Virus record (IMG/VR): IMGVR_UViG_3300022602_000036
Location: 1-64,000 of that record
DNA: 64,000 nucleotides
From: a virus
Strand: one strand, 5' to 3'
Each line of letters starts with the position of its first letter. The stretch's first letter is position 1. Made by a program: the position numbers and the translations under genes. The notes under the pieces were generated by a model that did no database searches, was not told the DNA's origin, and worked only from the letters and a program-made list of their open reading frames with translations. This document shows positions 7,504 to 16,601 of this stretch, one piece after another.

Positions 7504-8217
7504 ATGCTTATACAACGATACGACTATACCCCCATCTCTCGTGACACTGTTGAAGGAAAAAGACTCTACACCCTGCCAGATGGCAGCAGAGTTCCTAGTG
7601 TTACAACAATCTTAGACAAGACTAAACCTCGAGAAAAAGTAGAAGCTCTTAACAACTGGCGTAAAGCCGTAGGCGAAAAGAAAGCACAGGAAATTACCAC
7701 AGAAGCTGCCAGCCGCGGTACACGTATGCACAAGTGGTTAGAAGACTATGTGCGTAACGATCGCCAATTAGGAACCCCTGGTACTAATCCCAACAGTCAA
7801 CAAAGCTATGCTATGGCACAGCAGATTATAGAACATGGGCTTAAACACGTAGATGAAGTATGGGGCATTGAAGTGCCCTTATATGTTCCCGGCTTGTATG
7901 CAGGCACTACAGATGCCTGTGGAGTGTACAAAGGCCAGCCCGCAATTTTAGACTACAAACAGACCAATAAACCTAAGAAAAAGGAGTGGATTGAAGACTA
8001 TTTCCTTCAATTATGCGCCTATGCTGCCGCACATAATGAAGTCCATGGCACAGACATTCGACAGGGTGTAATCTTAATGGCTGTGGCACCTAAAATACTA
8101 GCAGAAGGCGGCTTTGAAAAACCTGAATTCCAAACCTGGACTGTAGAAGGTGCTGAGTGGAACATCTGGATGGATCGCTGGTTTGATAGAGTTGAACAGT
8201 ATTATAAACTAGCATAA
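7504..8217 (+). CDS. PD-(D/E)XK exonuclease, RecB/MGME1-like
   Basis: 237 residues. Features of the RecB-like nuclease fold: R-G-T-R-M-H near residue 73, the E-V-P-L-Y strand near 121, G-T-T-D-A-C near 133 and the catalytic I-L-D-Y-K-Q-T near 147-154, then Q-L-C-A-Y-A-A-A. This matches single-domain DNA exonucleases widespread in T4-like marine phages (DNA degradation, recombination or end processing). No clear ribosome site; the upstream TACTATATACTAG resembles a weak promoter. Confidence 0.85.
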   Translation: MLIQRYDYTPISRDTVEGKRLYTLPDGSRVPSVTTILDKTKPREKVEALNNWRKAVGEKKAQEITTEAASRGTRMHKWLEDYVRNDRQLGTPGTNPNSQQSYAMAQQIIEHGLKHVDEVWGIEVPLYVPGLYAGTTDACGVYKGQPAILDYKQTNKPKKKEWIEDYFLQLCAYAAAHNEVHGTDIRQGVILMAVAPKILAEGGFEKPEFQTWTVEGAEWNIWMDRWFDRVEQYYKLA

Positions 8218-8220
8218 ATA
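8213..8220 (+). promoter_or_regulatory. Late promoter
   Basis: CATAAATA overlapping the preceding stop, 24 bases before the next ATG, which has its own AAGG ribosome site. Not leaderless. Confidence 0.65.
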
Positions 8221-8244
8221 CTAGATACAAAGTAAGGTGTAACC

Positions 8245-8511
8245 ATGTCAGAAATAACTAATATACAGCCAATTAGCACAACTCAGTCAGCTGTGTCAGC
8301 TATCAATCAAATAGAAGGTCGCGTATTTGACAAAGATGGTGTAACTAATTATGGTGTTGTTGCAGAAGAATTAGCAGTTACATTCCCAGAATTTGTAGAT
8401 TTATCAAATCCCAGTAATCCAGTAGTAAACTATAATGGTATTATTGCTTATCTAGTTAATGCTATTCATGAACTCAATGGTAGGGTACAAAATTTAGAGG
8501 ATAGTAATTAA
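8245..8511 (+). CDS. Stand-alone fibre chaperone-like (S74/IMC-type) domain
   Basis: 88 residues. Residues 28-85 (N-Y-G-V-V-A-E-E-L, F-P-E-F-V, V-N-Y-N-G-I-I-A-Y-L-V-N-A-I-H-E-L) match the body of the intramolecular chaperone (peptidase S74) domain that normally ends tail spikes and fibres, including the final helix that trimerises. Here it is a separate small protein, with no long fibre attached and without the usual upstream self-cleavage Ser region. It probably helps fold or cap the fibre proteins encoded next to it. Family assignment is by eye. Confidence 0.65.
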   Translation: MSEITNIQPISTTQSAVSAINQIEGRVFDKDGVTNYGVVAEELAVTFPEFVDLSNPSNPVVNYNGIIAYLVNAIHELNGRVQNLEDSN

Positions 8512-8513
8512 TC

Positions 8514-9089
8514 ATGGCTGTTATACAAGTTAGTTTAATTCAAGTACGTAGTGGCTTAAACGCAGATCTTCCTTCGTTGTCTACGGGTGAGTTTGGTTGG
8601 AGTATTGATACTCAACAACTATATATTGGTAATGGTACAGCTGCAGAAGGCAGTCCAAATCCAGGCGGTGTTACAGAATTACTTACTCAATACAGTGCAG
8701 GTAATTTTAACGTTGCCCTTGGCGCTGTTGAAGCTAACATTGCTATTCTACAGGCTAATGTTGCTACCTTACAGTCAGAAGTGGGTGATTATAAAATTAC
8801 CCTAGCTGACAATCAAGCTAACGTAACCAACACCGCAGTACAACTTAATTCATTAACTACTAACACCATTGATTATAATATCATTCGTGGCACAGCAGCC
8901 AGAGTAGGCACTATCAAAGTATCAACCTACAATGGTACAGTGGTCTATGAAGATGACTATAGTGAAACTGCTAGTACAGGTATTAATCTTAGTTTTACTA
9001 CAACCACAACCACAGCTAATTTAGCCTATACTAGTACGTATGTAGGCAATGCGGCAGTATTAACCTACTACCTAAAAGCGTTTAATTAA
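8514..9089 (+). CDS. Tail fibre-like protein with tropism-determinant-type N-terminus
   Basis: 191 residues. The N-terminus (I-Q-V-R-S-G, L-S-T-G-E-F-G-W-S-I-D, L-Y-I-G-N-G) is the repeat seen at the start of many phage fibre and receptor-binding proteins (Mtd N-terminal type). The middle is a helical stretch (V-E-A-N-I-A-I-L-Q-A-N-V-A-T-L-Q), probably a trimeric coiled coil, and the end is a beta domain rich in Thr. Starts two bases after the chaperone-like gene. Likely part of the tail or baseplate periphery. Confidence 0.75.
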   Translation: MAVIQVSLIQVRSGLNADLPSLSTGEFGWSIDTQQLYIGNGTAAEGSPNPGGVTELLTQYSAGNFNVALGAVEANIAILQANVATLQSEVGDYKITLADNQANVTNTAVQLNSLTTNTIDYNIIRGTAARVGTIKVSTYNGTVVYEDDYSETASTGINLSFTTTTTTANLAYTSTYVGNAAVLTYYLKAFN

Positions 9090-9090
9090 C

Positions 9091-9552
9091 ATGTTGGAAA
9101 ATTTTTGGAATCTGCGAGTTAATGAAAGACTAGCGCAGTGGAAGGACTTCCGCCGCAATTTAGATCAATTGCCGATTGAACAGGCAGTAGAACAACTAAA
9201 TCAATTTTGGAGCCGCGCTCCAGGCATTGGCTACTATTTGGCACCAGATAATACAACAGATTGGCCAGATCCCTGGACATTATTGGCTGAAAATTATTAC
9301 TGCGACATTGCAAAAGCCCTAGGAATAGTTTATACTATATACTTTACTGGTCATAAAAATTTAAATCCAGAAATAAGAATATATTATGATCCTGAAACCA
9401 AAGAACGCAGTAACGTAGCGTGGCTAGCAGATGGGAAATATATTCTTAATTTCTATCCTTACACGATAGTAAATACAAGTGAAGTTGAAAAAATGCAGTT
9501 GCAATTACTGTATCAATATTCAAGTACAGATTTACAATTAGAAAAATATTAA
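9091..9552 (+). CDS. Hypothetical protein
   Basis: 153 residues, Trp- and Tyr-rich (W-K-D-F-R-R-N, W-P-D-P-W-T-L-L-A-E-N-Y-Y-C-D-I-A-K-A-L-G). The first half is helical, the second beta (I-R-I-Y-Y-D-P, Y-I-L-N-F-Y). No family recognised, no signal or membrane segment. Starts one base after the fibre-like gene, so likely co-translated with it; perhaps a small virion or assembly factor. Confidence 0.6.
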   Translation: MLENFWNLRVNERLAQWKDFRRNLDQLPIEQAVEQLNQFWSRAPGIGYYLAPDNTTDWPDPWTLLAENYYCDIAKALGIVYTIYFTGHKNLNPEIRIYYDPETKERSNVAWLADGKYILNFYPYTIVNTSEVEKMQLQLLYQYSSTDLQLEKY

Positions 9553-9567
9553 AAAGAGGCACTCAAG

Positions 9568-11892
9568 TTGAGCAATATTCAAGTTAAGAAACGCAGCGGA
9601 GCCATCGTTCCGTTAGATTTAACAAAATGGCAAAATCAAGTAGCTAAAGTATGTCAAGGTATAGCTGATGTTAGCCAATCGATGATTGAGATCAAGGCCC
9701 AACCACACTTTTACGATGGTATCAGTACACGCGAAATTGATGAAATTACTCTACGTGCTATTGTTGATCTTATTGACGTAGAACACGAACCCGATGTAGG
9801 GCATACCAACTATCAATATGTAGCAGGCAAACAACGCCTAAGTATGCTGCGTAAAGACGTCTATGGTGACTATAATGTTCCGCACCTATTGGAAATTGTT
9901 AAAACCAATGTAGCCACAGGATTGTATACCAATGAACTATTAACTTGGTACACAGAAGAAGAGTGGAACAAAATGAATGACCTGTTAGATCATGAAAAAG
10001 ATGAAAGTTATTCATACGCAGCCATTGAACAACTAATTGAAAAGTATCTAGTTCGTAACCGCTCAACAAAACAAATTTACGAAACTCCGCAGATTCGCTA
10101 TATAATTGCGGCCGCAACAGTGTTTCACAAAGAACTACCTAGTCAAAGATTGCGTTATATTAAAGATTACTACGCCTGCGCCAGCGATGGATTGTTTACC
10201 TTAGCTACTCCTGTTCTAGCTGGCCTGGGCACCCCTACAAAACAATTTAGTTCATGCGTGTTGATCAAATCAGACGATGATCTAGATAGTATTTTTGCAT
10301 CAGGCGAAATGATGGCCAAGTATGCAAGTAAACGTGCTGGTATTGGCTTGGAGATTGGACGTCTACGCCCATTGGGATCTCCCATCAGAGGTGGTGAAAT
10401 CATGCACACTGGTATGATCCCTTTCCTTAAAAAATGGTTTGGTGACCTACGTTCATGTTCACAAGGTGGTATTAGAAATGCGTCAGCTACTGTGTTTTAT
10501 CCAATATGGCATCATCAATTTGATGATCTTATTGTGCTTAAAAATAATCAGGGCACTGAGGAAACTCGTGTACGTCATATGGATTATGGGGTCGTACTAT
10601 CGGCACTGTTTTGGCGTAGATTCAAAAACAAAGAAATGATCACGTTCTTTGATCCAAACGAAGTGCCTGACTTATATGAAGCATTTTACAAAGACATTGC
10701 ACTATTTGAAGAACTCTATGTCAAATACGAAAAGCAAAAAGACCTACGTAAAAAAGTCCTACCAGCAGAAGAAGTATTTAAAGGTGGTATCTTAAAGGAG
10801 AGAACTGATACTGGGCGTATCTATCTTGTGTTCATTGACAATGTCATGAACCAAGGTCCATTTGATCCAGAATACCACACAATTTATCAGTCAAATTTAT
10901 GTTGTGAAATATTACTTCCTACCCGTCCTTTTAAGCGTCTTGACGACAGTAACGGCCGCATCGCTTTATGCACTTTGGGATCAATCAACTGGGGTGCGTT
11001 CCGCAATCCAGAAGACATGCGTCGTGCTTGCCGTATACTTCAGCGCAGTCTATGTAATATCCTTGACTATCAAGATTTCTTAAGTATACAAAGCAAACTC
11101 AGTAATGACGAAATACAACCACTAGGTATTGGTGTTACTAATCTTGCCTATTGGCATGCTAAACGCAGTTATCAATACGGCACACCAGATGCACTACAAG
11201 ATGTTAAAACATGGATGGAGCATCAGGCATTTTACCTAACAGAAGCCACAGTTGAACTAGCTAAAGAACGTGGTGCTTGTACACACAGCGAACACACACG
11301 TTATGGTAAAGGTTACTTCCCTTGGGAAAGTCGTGCTAAAGGTGTTAACACTCTAGCAGACTTTACACCAAGTCGTGAATTGGATTGGGAACAGCTACGC
11401 AGTGACATGAGATCATATGGTGTGCGTAACGCTACCTTAATGGCAGTAGCACCTGTTGAAAGTTCTAGTGTGGTGATTAACAGTACCAATGGTATTGAAA
11501 TGCCCATGAGTTTGATCTCAGTTAAAGAATCAAAAGCAGGCTCGTTTATTCAAGTTGTTCCAGAATACAACAAACTAAAAACTAAGTATCAATTGATGTG
11601 GGAACAAAAGGACTGCGACGCATATTTGAAAACAGCGGCGGTGCTAGCGGCTTATGTGGATCAAAGTATCAGTACAAATACATTTTACAATCCAGCGCAC
11701 TTCCCAGATCGTAAAGTTCCAACTACATTGATTGCTAAGAACTTGATGCAGGCTCATGCGTGGGGTATTAAAACATTCTACTATAGCTTGATTAATAAAG
11801 CTGGAGCAAAAGCACAAGACGAACCTAAAGAAATCTTAGTAGATGAAGTATCAACATTAGACGACGAGGACTGCGAAAGCTGCAAATTATAA
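9568..11892 (+). CDS. nrdA: Ribonucleotide reductase class Ia, large subunit
   Basis: 774 residues; reduces ribonucleotides to deoxyribonucleotides with NrdB. An ATP-cone lies in residues 1-95. Active-site residues are present: Cys near 230 (F-S-S-C), N-L-C-C-E near 443-447, Cys near 468 (A-L-C-T-L-G-S), the radical-transfer Tyr pair (F-Y-Y-S-L), and the C-terminal redox pair C-E-S-C-K-L. TTG is the start, with AGAGG eight bases upstream and no better in-frame start. Stop abuts the nrdB ATG. Such genes let a phage make DNA precursors beyond the host's supply. Confidence 0.97.
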   Translation: MSNIQVKKRSGAIVPLDLTKWQNQVAKVCQGIADVSQSMIEIKAQPHFYDGISTREIDEITLRAIVDLIDVEHEPDVGHTNYQYVAGKQRLSMLRKDVYGDYNVPHLLEIVKTNVATGLYTNELLTWYTEEEWNKMNDLLDHEKDESYSYAAIEQLIEKYLVRNRSTKQIYETPQIRYIIAAATVFHKELPSQRLRYIKDYYACASDGLFTLATPVLAGLGTPTKQFSSCVLIKSDDDLDSIFASGEMMAKYASKRAGIGLEIGRLRPLGSPIRGGEIMHTGMIPFLKKWFGDLRSCSQGGIRNASATVFYPIWHHQFDDLIVLKNNQGTEETRVRHMDYGVVLSALFWRRFKNKEMITFFDPNEVPDLYEAFYKDIALFEELYVKYEKQKDLRKKVLPAEEVFKGGILKERTDTGRIYLVFIDNVMNQGPFDPEYHTIYQSNLCCEILLPTRPFKRLDDSNGRIALCTLGSINWGAFRNPEDMRRACRILQRSLCNILDYQDFLSIQSKLSNDEIQPLGIGVTNLAYWHAKRSYQYGTPDALQDVKTWMEHQAFYLTEATVELAKERGACTHSEHTRYGKGYFPWESRAKGVNTLADFTPSRELDWEQLRSDMRSYGVRNATLMAVAPVESSSVVINSTNGIEMPMSLISVKESKAGSFIQVVPEYNKLKTKYQLMWEQKDCDAYLKTAAVLAAYVDQSISTNTFYNPAHFPDRKVPTTLIAKNLMQAHAWGIKTFYYSLINKAGAKAQDEPKEILVDEVSTLDDEDCESCKL

Positions 11893-12993
11893 ATGTCAAA
11901 AGCACAATACAATTTAAATACCAAAACAGACTATCTATCACGTAAGATGTTTCTTGACCCAGCAGGTCCTGTAACCATACAACGTTTTGAAGAAGTAAAA
12001 TATAACAAGCTGGTTAAACTAGAACAAACAGCTCGTGGGTTCTTTTGGATCCCAGAAGAAGTCAGCTTAACCAAAGACTCAAATGATTTTAAAGATGCCA
12101 GCGACACAGTCAAGCATATTTTTACCAGCAATTTACTAAGACAAACTGCCCTGGACAGTTTACAAGGACGTGGCCCTGCACAGGTGTTTACTCCGGTAGT
12201 AAGTATTCCAGAACTAGAAGCACTGATGTATAATTGGAGTTTCTTTGAAACTAATATACACAGTCGCAGTTACAGCCATATCATTCGCAACATCTATAAT
12301 GTGCCCAAGGATGTGTTTAACACTATTCATGACACTGAAGAGATTGTTAGTATGGCATCAACCATTGGCAACTACTATGATGCTCTCCACCTAATAAACT
12401 GCAAGGTAGAGCTAGGACACAAAGTAGATGAACAACAACATATTAAAGCCATATGGTTGGCTCTCAACGCCAGTTACGGACTAGAAGCATTCCGCTTTAT
12501 GGTCAGTTTTGCTACTTCACTTGCGATGGTGGAGAACAAGATTTTTATTGGTAACGGCAATATTATATCACTGATCTTGCAAGACGAGTTGTTACACAAA
12601 GAATGGACTGCTTGGTTAATTAATCAGGTAGCCAAAGAAGATCCACGTTTTGCCAAGGTCAAAGAAGAGTGTACGGCAGAAGTCTATGCTATGTATCAAG
12701 ATGTTATTCGTGAAGAAAAGGAGTGGGCTGATTACTTGTTTAAATTTGGTCCAGTGATTGGTCTTAATGCTAATATCTTAAAAGAATTCGTAGACTATAC
12801 TGCACTTGGCGCACTAAAAGAAATTGGTATTAAATATCAAGAACCAGCACCTAAGACCACACCAATTCCTTGGTTTAACAAACACAGCGACACTAGTAAG
12901 AAACAAACAGCATTACAGGAAAATGAGTCAACAAATTATGTAATTGGAGTCATGGGCGAAGGTATTGACTACAATGAATTACCAGATTTATAG
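11893..12993 (+). CDS. nrdB: Ribonucleotide reductase class Ia, small subunit
   Basis: 366 residues; carries the di-iron tyrosyl radical cofactor. Visible ligands: Asp in L-D-S-L-Q-G-R-G, Glu/His in F-F-E-T-N-I-H-S-R-S-Y (radical Tyr at the end), Glu in L-E-A-F-R-F, and Glu/His in D-E-L-L-H. The first Glu and His are spaced by one residue more than in E. coli (E-T-N-I-H versus E-T-I-H). The last 40 residues end in an acidic tail (Y-N-E-L-P-D-L) that would bind NrdA. ATG directly follows the nrdA stop. Confidence 0.96.
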   Translation: MSKAQYNLNTKTDYLSRKMFLDPAGPVTIQRFEEVKYNKLVKLEQTARGFFWIPEEVSLTKDSNDFKDASDTVKHIFTSNLLRQTALDSLQGRGPAQVFTPVVSIPELEALMYNWSFFETNIHSRSYSHIIRNIYNVPKDVFNTIHDTEEIVSMASTIGNYYDALHLINCKVELGHKVDEQQHIKAIWLALNASYGLEAFRFMVSFATSLAMVENKIFIGNGNIISLILQDELLHKEWTAWLINQVAKEDPRFAKVKEECTAEVYAMYQDVIREEKEWADYLFKFGPVIGLNANILKEFVDYTALGALKEIGIKYQEPAPKTTPIPWFNKHSDTSKKQTALQENESTNYVIGVMGEGIDYNELPDL

Positions 12994-13001
12994 GAAAAAA
13001 A

Positions 13002-13262
13002 ATGTTAATAGTATATAGTAAAAATCACTGCCCGTTCTGCGTGCAGGCAAAAAAATGGTTAGAACTGAAAAAAGTTGATTTTGAAGAAATCAACGTAGAA
13101 CAAGACCCAGATAAATTAGTTTGGTTAAAATCAAAAGGGCATCAAAGTGTGCCACAGATCTACACAGACAAAGATGAACTGTTTGTAGAAGGTGGATTCA
13201 AAGGATTAGTAGGATTAACTGAAGAAGAATTTCAACGACGCTTAGGAGCAACAAATGCTTGA
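13002..13262 (+). CDS. Glutaredoxin
   Basis: 86 residues, thioredoxin fold. Redox motif C-P-F-C at residues 10-13, cis-Pro in S-V-P-Q-I-Y near 54, and G-G-F near 66 for glutathione binding. Lies eight bases after nrdB and is the natural electron donor for this ribonucleotide reductase. Overlaps the next gene by eight bases. Confidence 0.95.
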   Translation: MLIVYSKNHCPFCVQAKKWLELKKVDFEEINVEQDPDKLVWLKSKGHQSVPQIYTDKDELFVEGGFKGLVGLTEEEFQRRLGATNA

Positions 13263-13566
13263 GAAACAAGGTTACGCTAAAGATACAGTAGTATCATTCA
13301 AAATTGTTAATGGTGATGAAATCATTGCTAAAATTCTGTCAGAGGACAGTACCAGCTTTACTATTGACAAACCATGTACAGTAATGCCTAGCCAAAAAGG
13401 CCTAGGTCTGATACAAAGCCTCTTTACAAGTGACTTAAATAAGAGTATAGTCCTGCAAAAAGCACATGTGATGTTACATAGTCCTACAATCAAAGACATG
13501 GAAGACCATTACATTCAAACTACCACTGGTATTACCCCAGTTGGTGCAGGCGGCATTATAACTTAA
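13255..13566 (+). CDS. Small protein with Sm-like beta-barrel look
   Basis: 103 residues. The opening strands (V-V-S-F-K-I-V-N-G-D-E-I-I-A-K-I) and the following S-F-T-I-D-K-P resemble an Sm/Lsm-type barrel, a fold seen in small conserved proteins of T4-like marine phages. If correct it may bind RNA or act in virion assembly. The last part is Gly/Thr-rich. Overlaps the glutaredoxin stop; ribosome site within that gene. Confidence 0.55.
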   Translation: MLEKQGYAKDTVVSFKIVNGDEIIAKILSEDSTSFTIDKPCTVMPSQKGLGLIQSLFTSDLNKSIVLQKAHVMLHSPTIKDMEDHYIQTTTGITPVGAGGIIT

Positions 13567-13576
13567 GGCAACGCCA

Positions 13577-15487
13577 ATGGCAATATCAGATCTTGTAACT
13601 TCCAAATCAGCTACCAGCATAATAGAGGGTTTAAAAGCTACGCTGGCTACTCCAGCACCTAGTCTTACCCCTAGTACGTTTACAGCAATGATTGGTATCA
13701 ATCAAGGATCTGCACTACAACTAGCGGCGCCAGTTCAAGCTACAATGTCACAGCTGGCAAATATTGCAGCCAGTAATTCATCAGCTAATGTGCAGGCCGC
13801 GGCTGCACTGTCTAGTTTAACTAGTTTCCAATCTGGATTGGGATTTAGTGGCACTCCTAATCATGCCGCCTTTGGTGATTTCTTAAACCAAGCACAGGGC
13901 CACATAAAAAATGCAACAGATCTGCGCACCAGCACTGATTTTATGGCTAACATAAATTACAGTGATTTTGGTGCTGGCATCACTGACATGGGCAGTAGTG
14001 CAGATCGAGGTATGGTAAATCAGCTGGGCAGTCTAAGTGGTGCTGGCGCATCAATGTTGTCAACGGGCTCAATGTTTAATGGCATAAGTGTTAAGAGTTT
14101 TGGCACACCTAGCGGATTAGTAGAAGCATTAAACAATAATAAATTAGGGAATGCATCAGGCGTTAATGATTTATTAGCAAAAAATGGTGTGCCATTAGAT
14201 GATCTTAACAACCCTGTTTACACAGATCAAATAAATCAAGTCATGGGCAGTGTTACTAATTCTGCCACAATTAACACAGCCGCAACACAATTTGGCATTA
14301 CAGCCCCATATGGTGGATTACCATCATACAATGGTAGTGACAGTAGTTTGTATACCAATAATGCGTTTGCAGGTGGTGCACCTTCTTTAGGTTCTACCGT
14401 AGAAGGAACAGTAACACAAGGATATAGTACAGCTAGCACAGCCTTTGGAGCCGCAGCCGCACCAGTAGTTGGTACAGGCGGTATACAGAGTCTTAAAGAT
14501 CTCAGTGATCCTAGTAAACTAGCAAATCCAGCAGACACAGCAGGATTTTCTGGTGTTAGTGCGCTGACCACACATCTAAGTGATCTTGGTGCTGGGTCTG
14601 TTAAAGATGCTGGCCAAGCACCAGATCTATTTGGGCAAATACAGTCAGTGACAACACCTTTGCACTCAGCGGCCTTTCCAAGTCTAGGCGGGTTAATCAG
14701 TGATCATCAAAGTATAATTGACAGCATGACAGGCACTGGTAGTGGACCCAAAGGTTTGCCTAGCATGACTGACTTTACTCAACATCTAGCAGGTGGGCCT
14801 AGCATTACCAGTTTCCTTCAAACAGTGGGCTCTAATGCATCAGCCGCTATATCAGCACTGACCGCATCAATAGCAACTGCTACAAGTCTTTTTACCAAAG
14901 CAGGTGTAGACTTTACTGCACCTGTTAAAAATACCCTAGGCTCATCAATGAACTTTGCACAAAACCTACACAAGTTTGGTGCAGACAATAGCGGTAGCGG
15001 CATAGGTGATATACTACATAACATGGCCAATACATCTACTCCCTACGGTGAAGCAATCAAGGCCAGCCTAGCAGAAGGTAAAAATAGTAGATTGCTGTCA
15101 GACAATGGTATTAGTCCGTTGACTACTACACCGCCACCTCCAGTTGGCAAGACATCAACTGTGAATTTTCCTATTACTGTTAGTAGAAGATTTGATCGTC
15201 CGCCAACAAGTACTACAGGCAGCTATGTAACAGTAGAAGCAACAGCCACAGGTACTAATGCTTGGGAACAAACATGGAAAGTTATAAATGGAGAAACACC
15301 ATCCAAAGCTGGTAAGCCACCATTTGCAGAATTATTCAGCGGCAGCTACGCTACACTACTTCTAGCAAGTGCGCAACAGTCGGGAGATGCTACCTCAACG
15401 GCTCCTCAAATTTATGAAGCATTACCGCAAATGAAAGCGGAACTTACTAGTCAATTAAGTGGCGGAAGCCCTTCAGTAACAGGATAG
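13577..15487 (+). CDS. Large low-complexity protein, probable virion or tail component
   Basis: 636 residues, rich in Ser, Thr, Ala, Gly and Leu with many short helical repeats (S-x-L-x-x-A type), and few charges. It lacks a signal peptide and membrane segments. Residues 505-600 form a more ordered beta region (V-N-F-P-I-T-V-S-R-R-F). Composition and size fit a tail- or baseplate-associated structural protein. No family recognised. It sits 10 bases after the Sm-like gene with AAGGCAACG upstream. Confidence 0.6.
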   Translation: MAISDLVTSKSATSIIEGLKATLATPAPSLTPSTFTAMIGINQGSALQLAAPVQATMSQLANIAASNSSANVQAAAALSSLTSFQSGLGFSGTPNHAAFGDFLNQAQGHIKNATDLRTSTDFMANINYSDFGAGITDMGSSADRGMVNQLGSLSGAGASMLSTGSMFNGISVKSFGTPSGLVEALNNNKLGNASGVNDLLAKNGVPLDDLNNPVYTDQINQVMGSVTNSATINTAATQFGITAPYGGLPSYNGSDSSLYTNNAFAGGAPSLGSTVEGTVTQGYSTASTAFGAAAAPVVGTGGIQSLKDLSDPSKLANPADTAGFSGVSALTTHLSDLGAGSVKDAGQAPDLFGQIQSVTTPLHSAAFPSLGGLISDHQSIIDSMTGTGSGPKGLPSMTDFTQHLAGGPSITSFLQTVGSNASAAISALTASIATATSLFTKAGVDFTAPVKNTLGSSMNFAQNLHKFGADNSGSGIGDILHNMANTSTPYGEAIKASLAEGKNSRLLSDNGISPLTTTPPPPVGKTSTVNFPITVSRRFDRPPTSTTGSYVTVEATATGTNAWEQTWKVINGETPSKAGKPPFAELFSGSYATLLLASAQQSGDATSTAPQIYEALPQMKAELTSQLSGGSPSVTG

Positions 15488-15491
15488 CGAT

Positions 15492-16199
15492 ATGTATCTA
15501 AATCCAACTGTAGAATATAATCATCTTAGCGAATGGTTATCTACACTAGTTGGAGAGAAGATTACTCCTCGCAGTCTTGTTAAACGTCTAAGCAAACATC
15601 TAAACAAACATCAACATCCTGTACGTGTGAAACTCTATACTGGTGCCAAAGGCGCACTAGAACCAGGCGAGTGGACTATTGGTGCAGAATACGATCCTGG
15701 CCTAGATGAAATCAAAAAGAAACAGTTTATCATAGATTTTATTCTTAATCACCCTAAGACTGCACCTATAACTATCTCAGCTGACATGGCTGATCAAATG
15801 GCTATAGATCTAGTAGAAACACTGATACATGAATATGAACATCAAAGACAGTTCCGCAGTCGTAGATATCGCTATCACAGAAATACCTACAAAAGCAATC
15901 ATAAAGATCCTAACAAACGTGCTGATCAAGAATATCTAGGTGATCCAGACGAAATAGATGCGTATGCGCAGAACATAGCTGCCAGACAATACCTAATGAA
16001 ATATAAGTTAAATATTACTAGCGCCAGTAAAATCAACAGTCCAGATTTAAATCAATATTACAAGGCATTTGGTAAAGATCACGAAGTAACTAAATTGTTA
16101 CTAAAAAAAGTTAAAGCAAACGTAAAATACTTCAAGGAGAACGATAATGGCAAAAATCACAGACGGGCCTTCAAACGACCACAATCTAAACGTAAATGA
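15492..16199 (+). CDS. Zinc metalloprotease-like protein (HExxH)
   Basis: 235 residues. Residues about 112-121 read E-T-L-I-H-E-Y-E-H-Q, an HExxH zinc site, with a downstream E (G-D-P-D-E-I-D-A-Y-A-Q-N, about residue 157) as probable third ligand, so a gluzincin-type arrangement. Basic residues dominate the C-terminus. It could process virion proteins or cell wall. Target unknown. The 3' end overlaps the next gene by 53 bases. Confidence 0.75.
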   Translation: MYLNPTVEYNHLSEWLSTLVGEKITPRSLVKRLSKHLNKHQHPVRVKLYTGAKGALEPGEWTIGAEYDPGLDEIKKKQFIIDFILNHPKTAPITISADMADQMAIDLVETLIHEYEHQRQFRSRRYRYHRNTYKSNHKDPNKRADQEYLGDPDEIDAYAQNIAARQYLMKYKLNITSASKINSPDLNQYYKAFGKDHEVTKLLLKKVKANVKYFKENDNGKNHRRAFKRPQSKRK

Positions 16200-16377
16200 T
16201 GATGTACTAGGTGATATACAGCCAGAAGATTATGTGTTTGTTGTTGCGCAAGACGGACACTTAAAAGGCATAAGCATGCCAGAAGTTGATGTAGAAGCTA
16301 CTACCAAAGTAGAAGAAATTTTTAAGTTCTTTATTAACCACGACAACGGTTACTTATCTAGTAGAACCATTCACTAA
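16147..16377 (+). CDS. Small acidic hypothetical protein
   Basis: 76 residues, acidic, no known domain. Strong ribosome site AAGGAGA lies eight bases before the ATG and inside the metalloprotease gene. It meets the minus-strand cluster tail to tail with a four-base overlap. Confidence 0.65.
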   Translation: MAKITDGPSNDHNLNVNDDVLGDIQPEDYVFVVAQDGHLKGISMPEVDVEATTKVEEIFKFFINHDNGYLSSRTIH

Positions 16378-16601
16378 CACCAAGTCAATCTAAAATAAGT
16401 TGCATCTGCGGGATCTTCAAAGCGGAAGGCAAATCCTTCCGTGCCACGCCACCCGTGCAGATGATAGCGGCCACCTGGAGCTGATTCTACCCAATCTAGT
16501 ATAACAGGAGGTTTGTGAATTCCACTGTGCAACATAACTTCCCAGGTTATTACTACTTCTTCCCATTCTTCAGGCGGCGGCCACAATTTTAGCTCTATCA
16601 T
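16374..16601 (-). CDS. Small F-x-L-x-W family protein, last in array
   Basis: 75 residues. One of at least a dozen short paralogues in this window. Their common plan is: one or two Trp-containing helices in the first half, a beta strand, then an acidic or polar D/E-D-x-T-x-F-x-L-[RK]-W-x end. Here the end is D-A-T-Y-F-R-L-T-W-C. This member has no overlapping gene after it, so keeping F-x-L-x-W here argues for a protein-level function. Function unknown. Its ATG overlaps the stop of the metallophosphoesterase. Confidence 0.7.
   Translation of the reverse strand: MIELKLWPPPEEWEEVVITWEVMLHSGIHKPPVILDWVESAPGGRYHLHGWRGTEGFAFRFEDPADATYFRLTWC

Noticed and set aside
14236-14571. Minus-strand frame inside the 636-residue protein gene
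   Set aside because: Antisense shadow of a Ser/Thr/Gly-rich coding region; no start signals.
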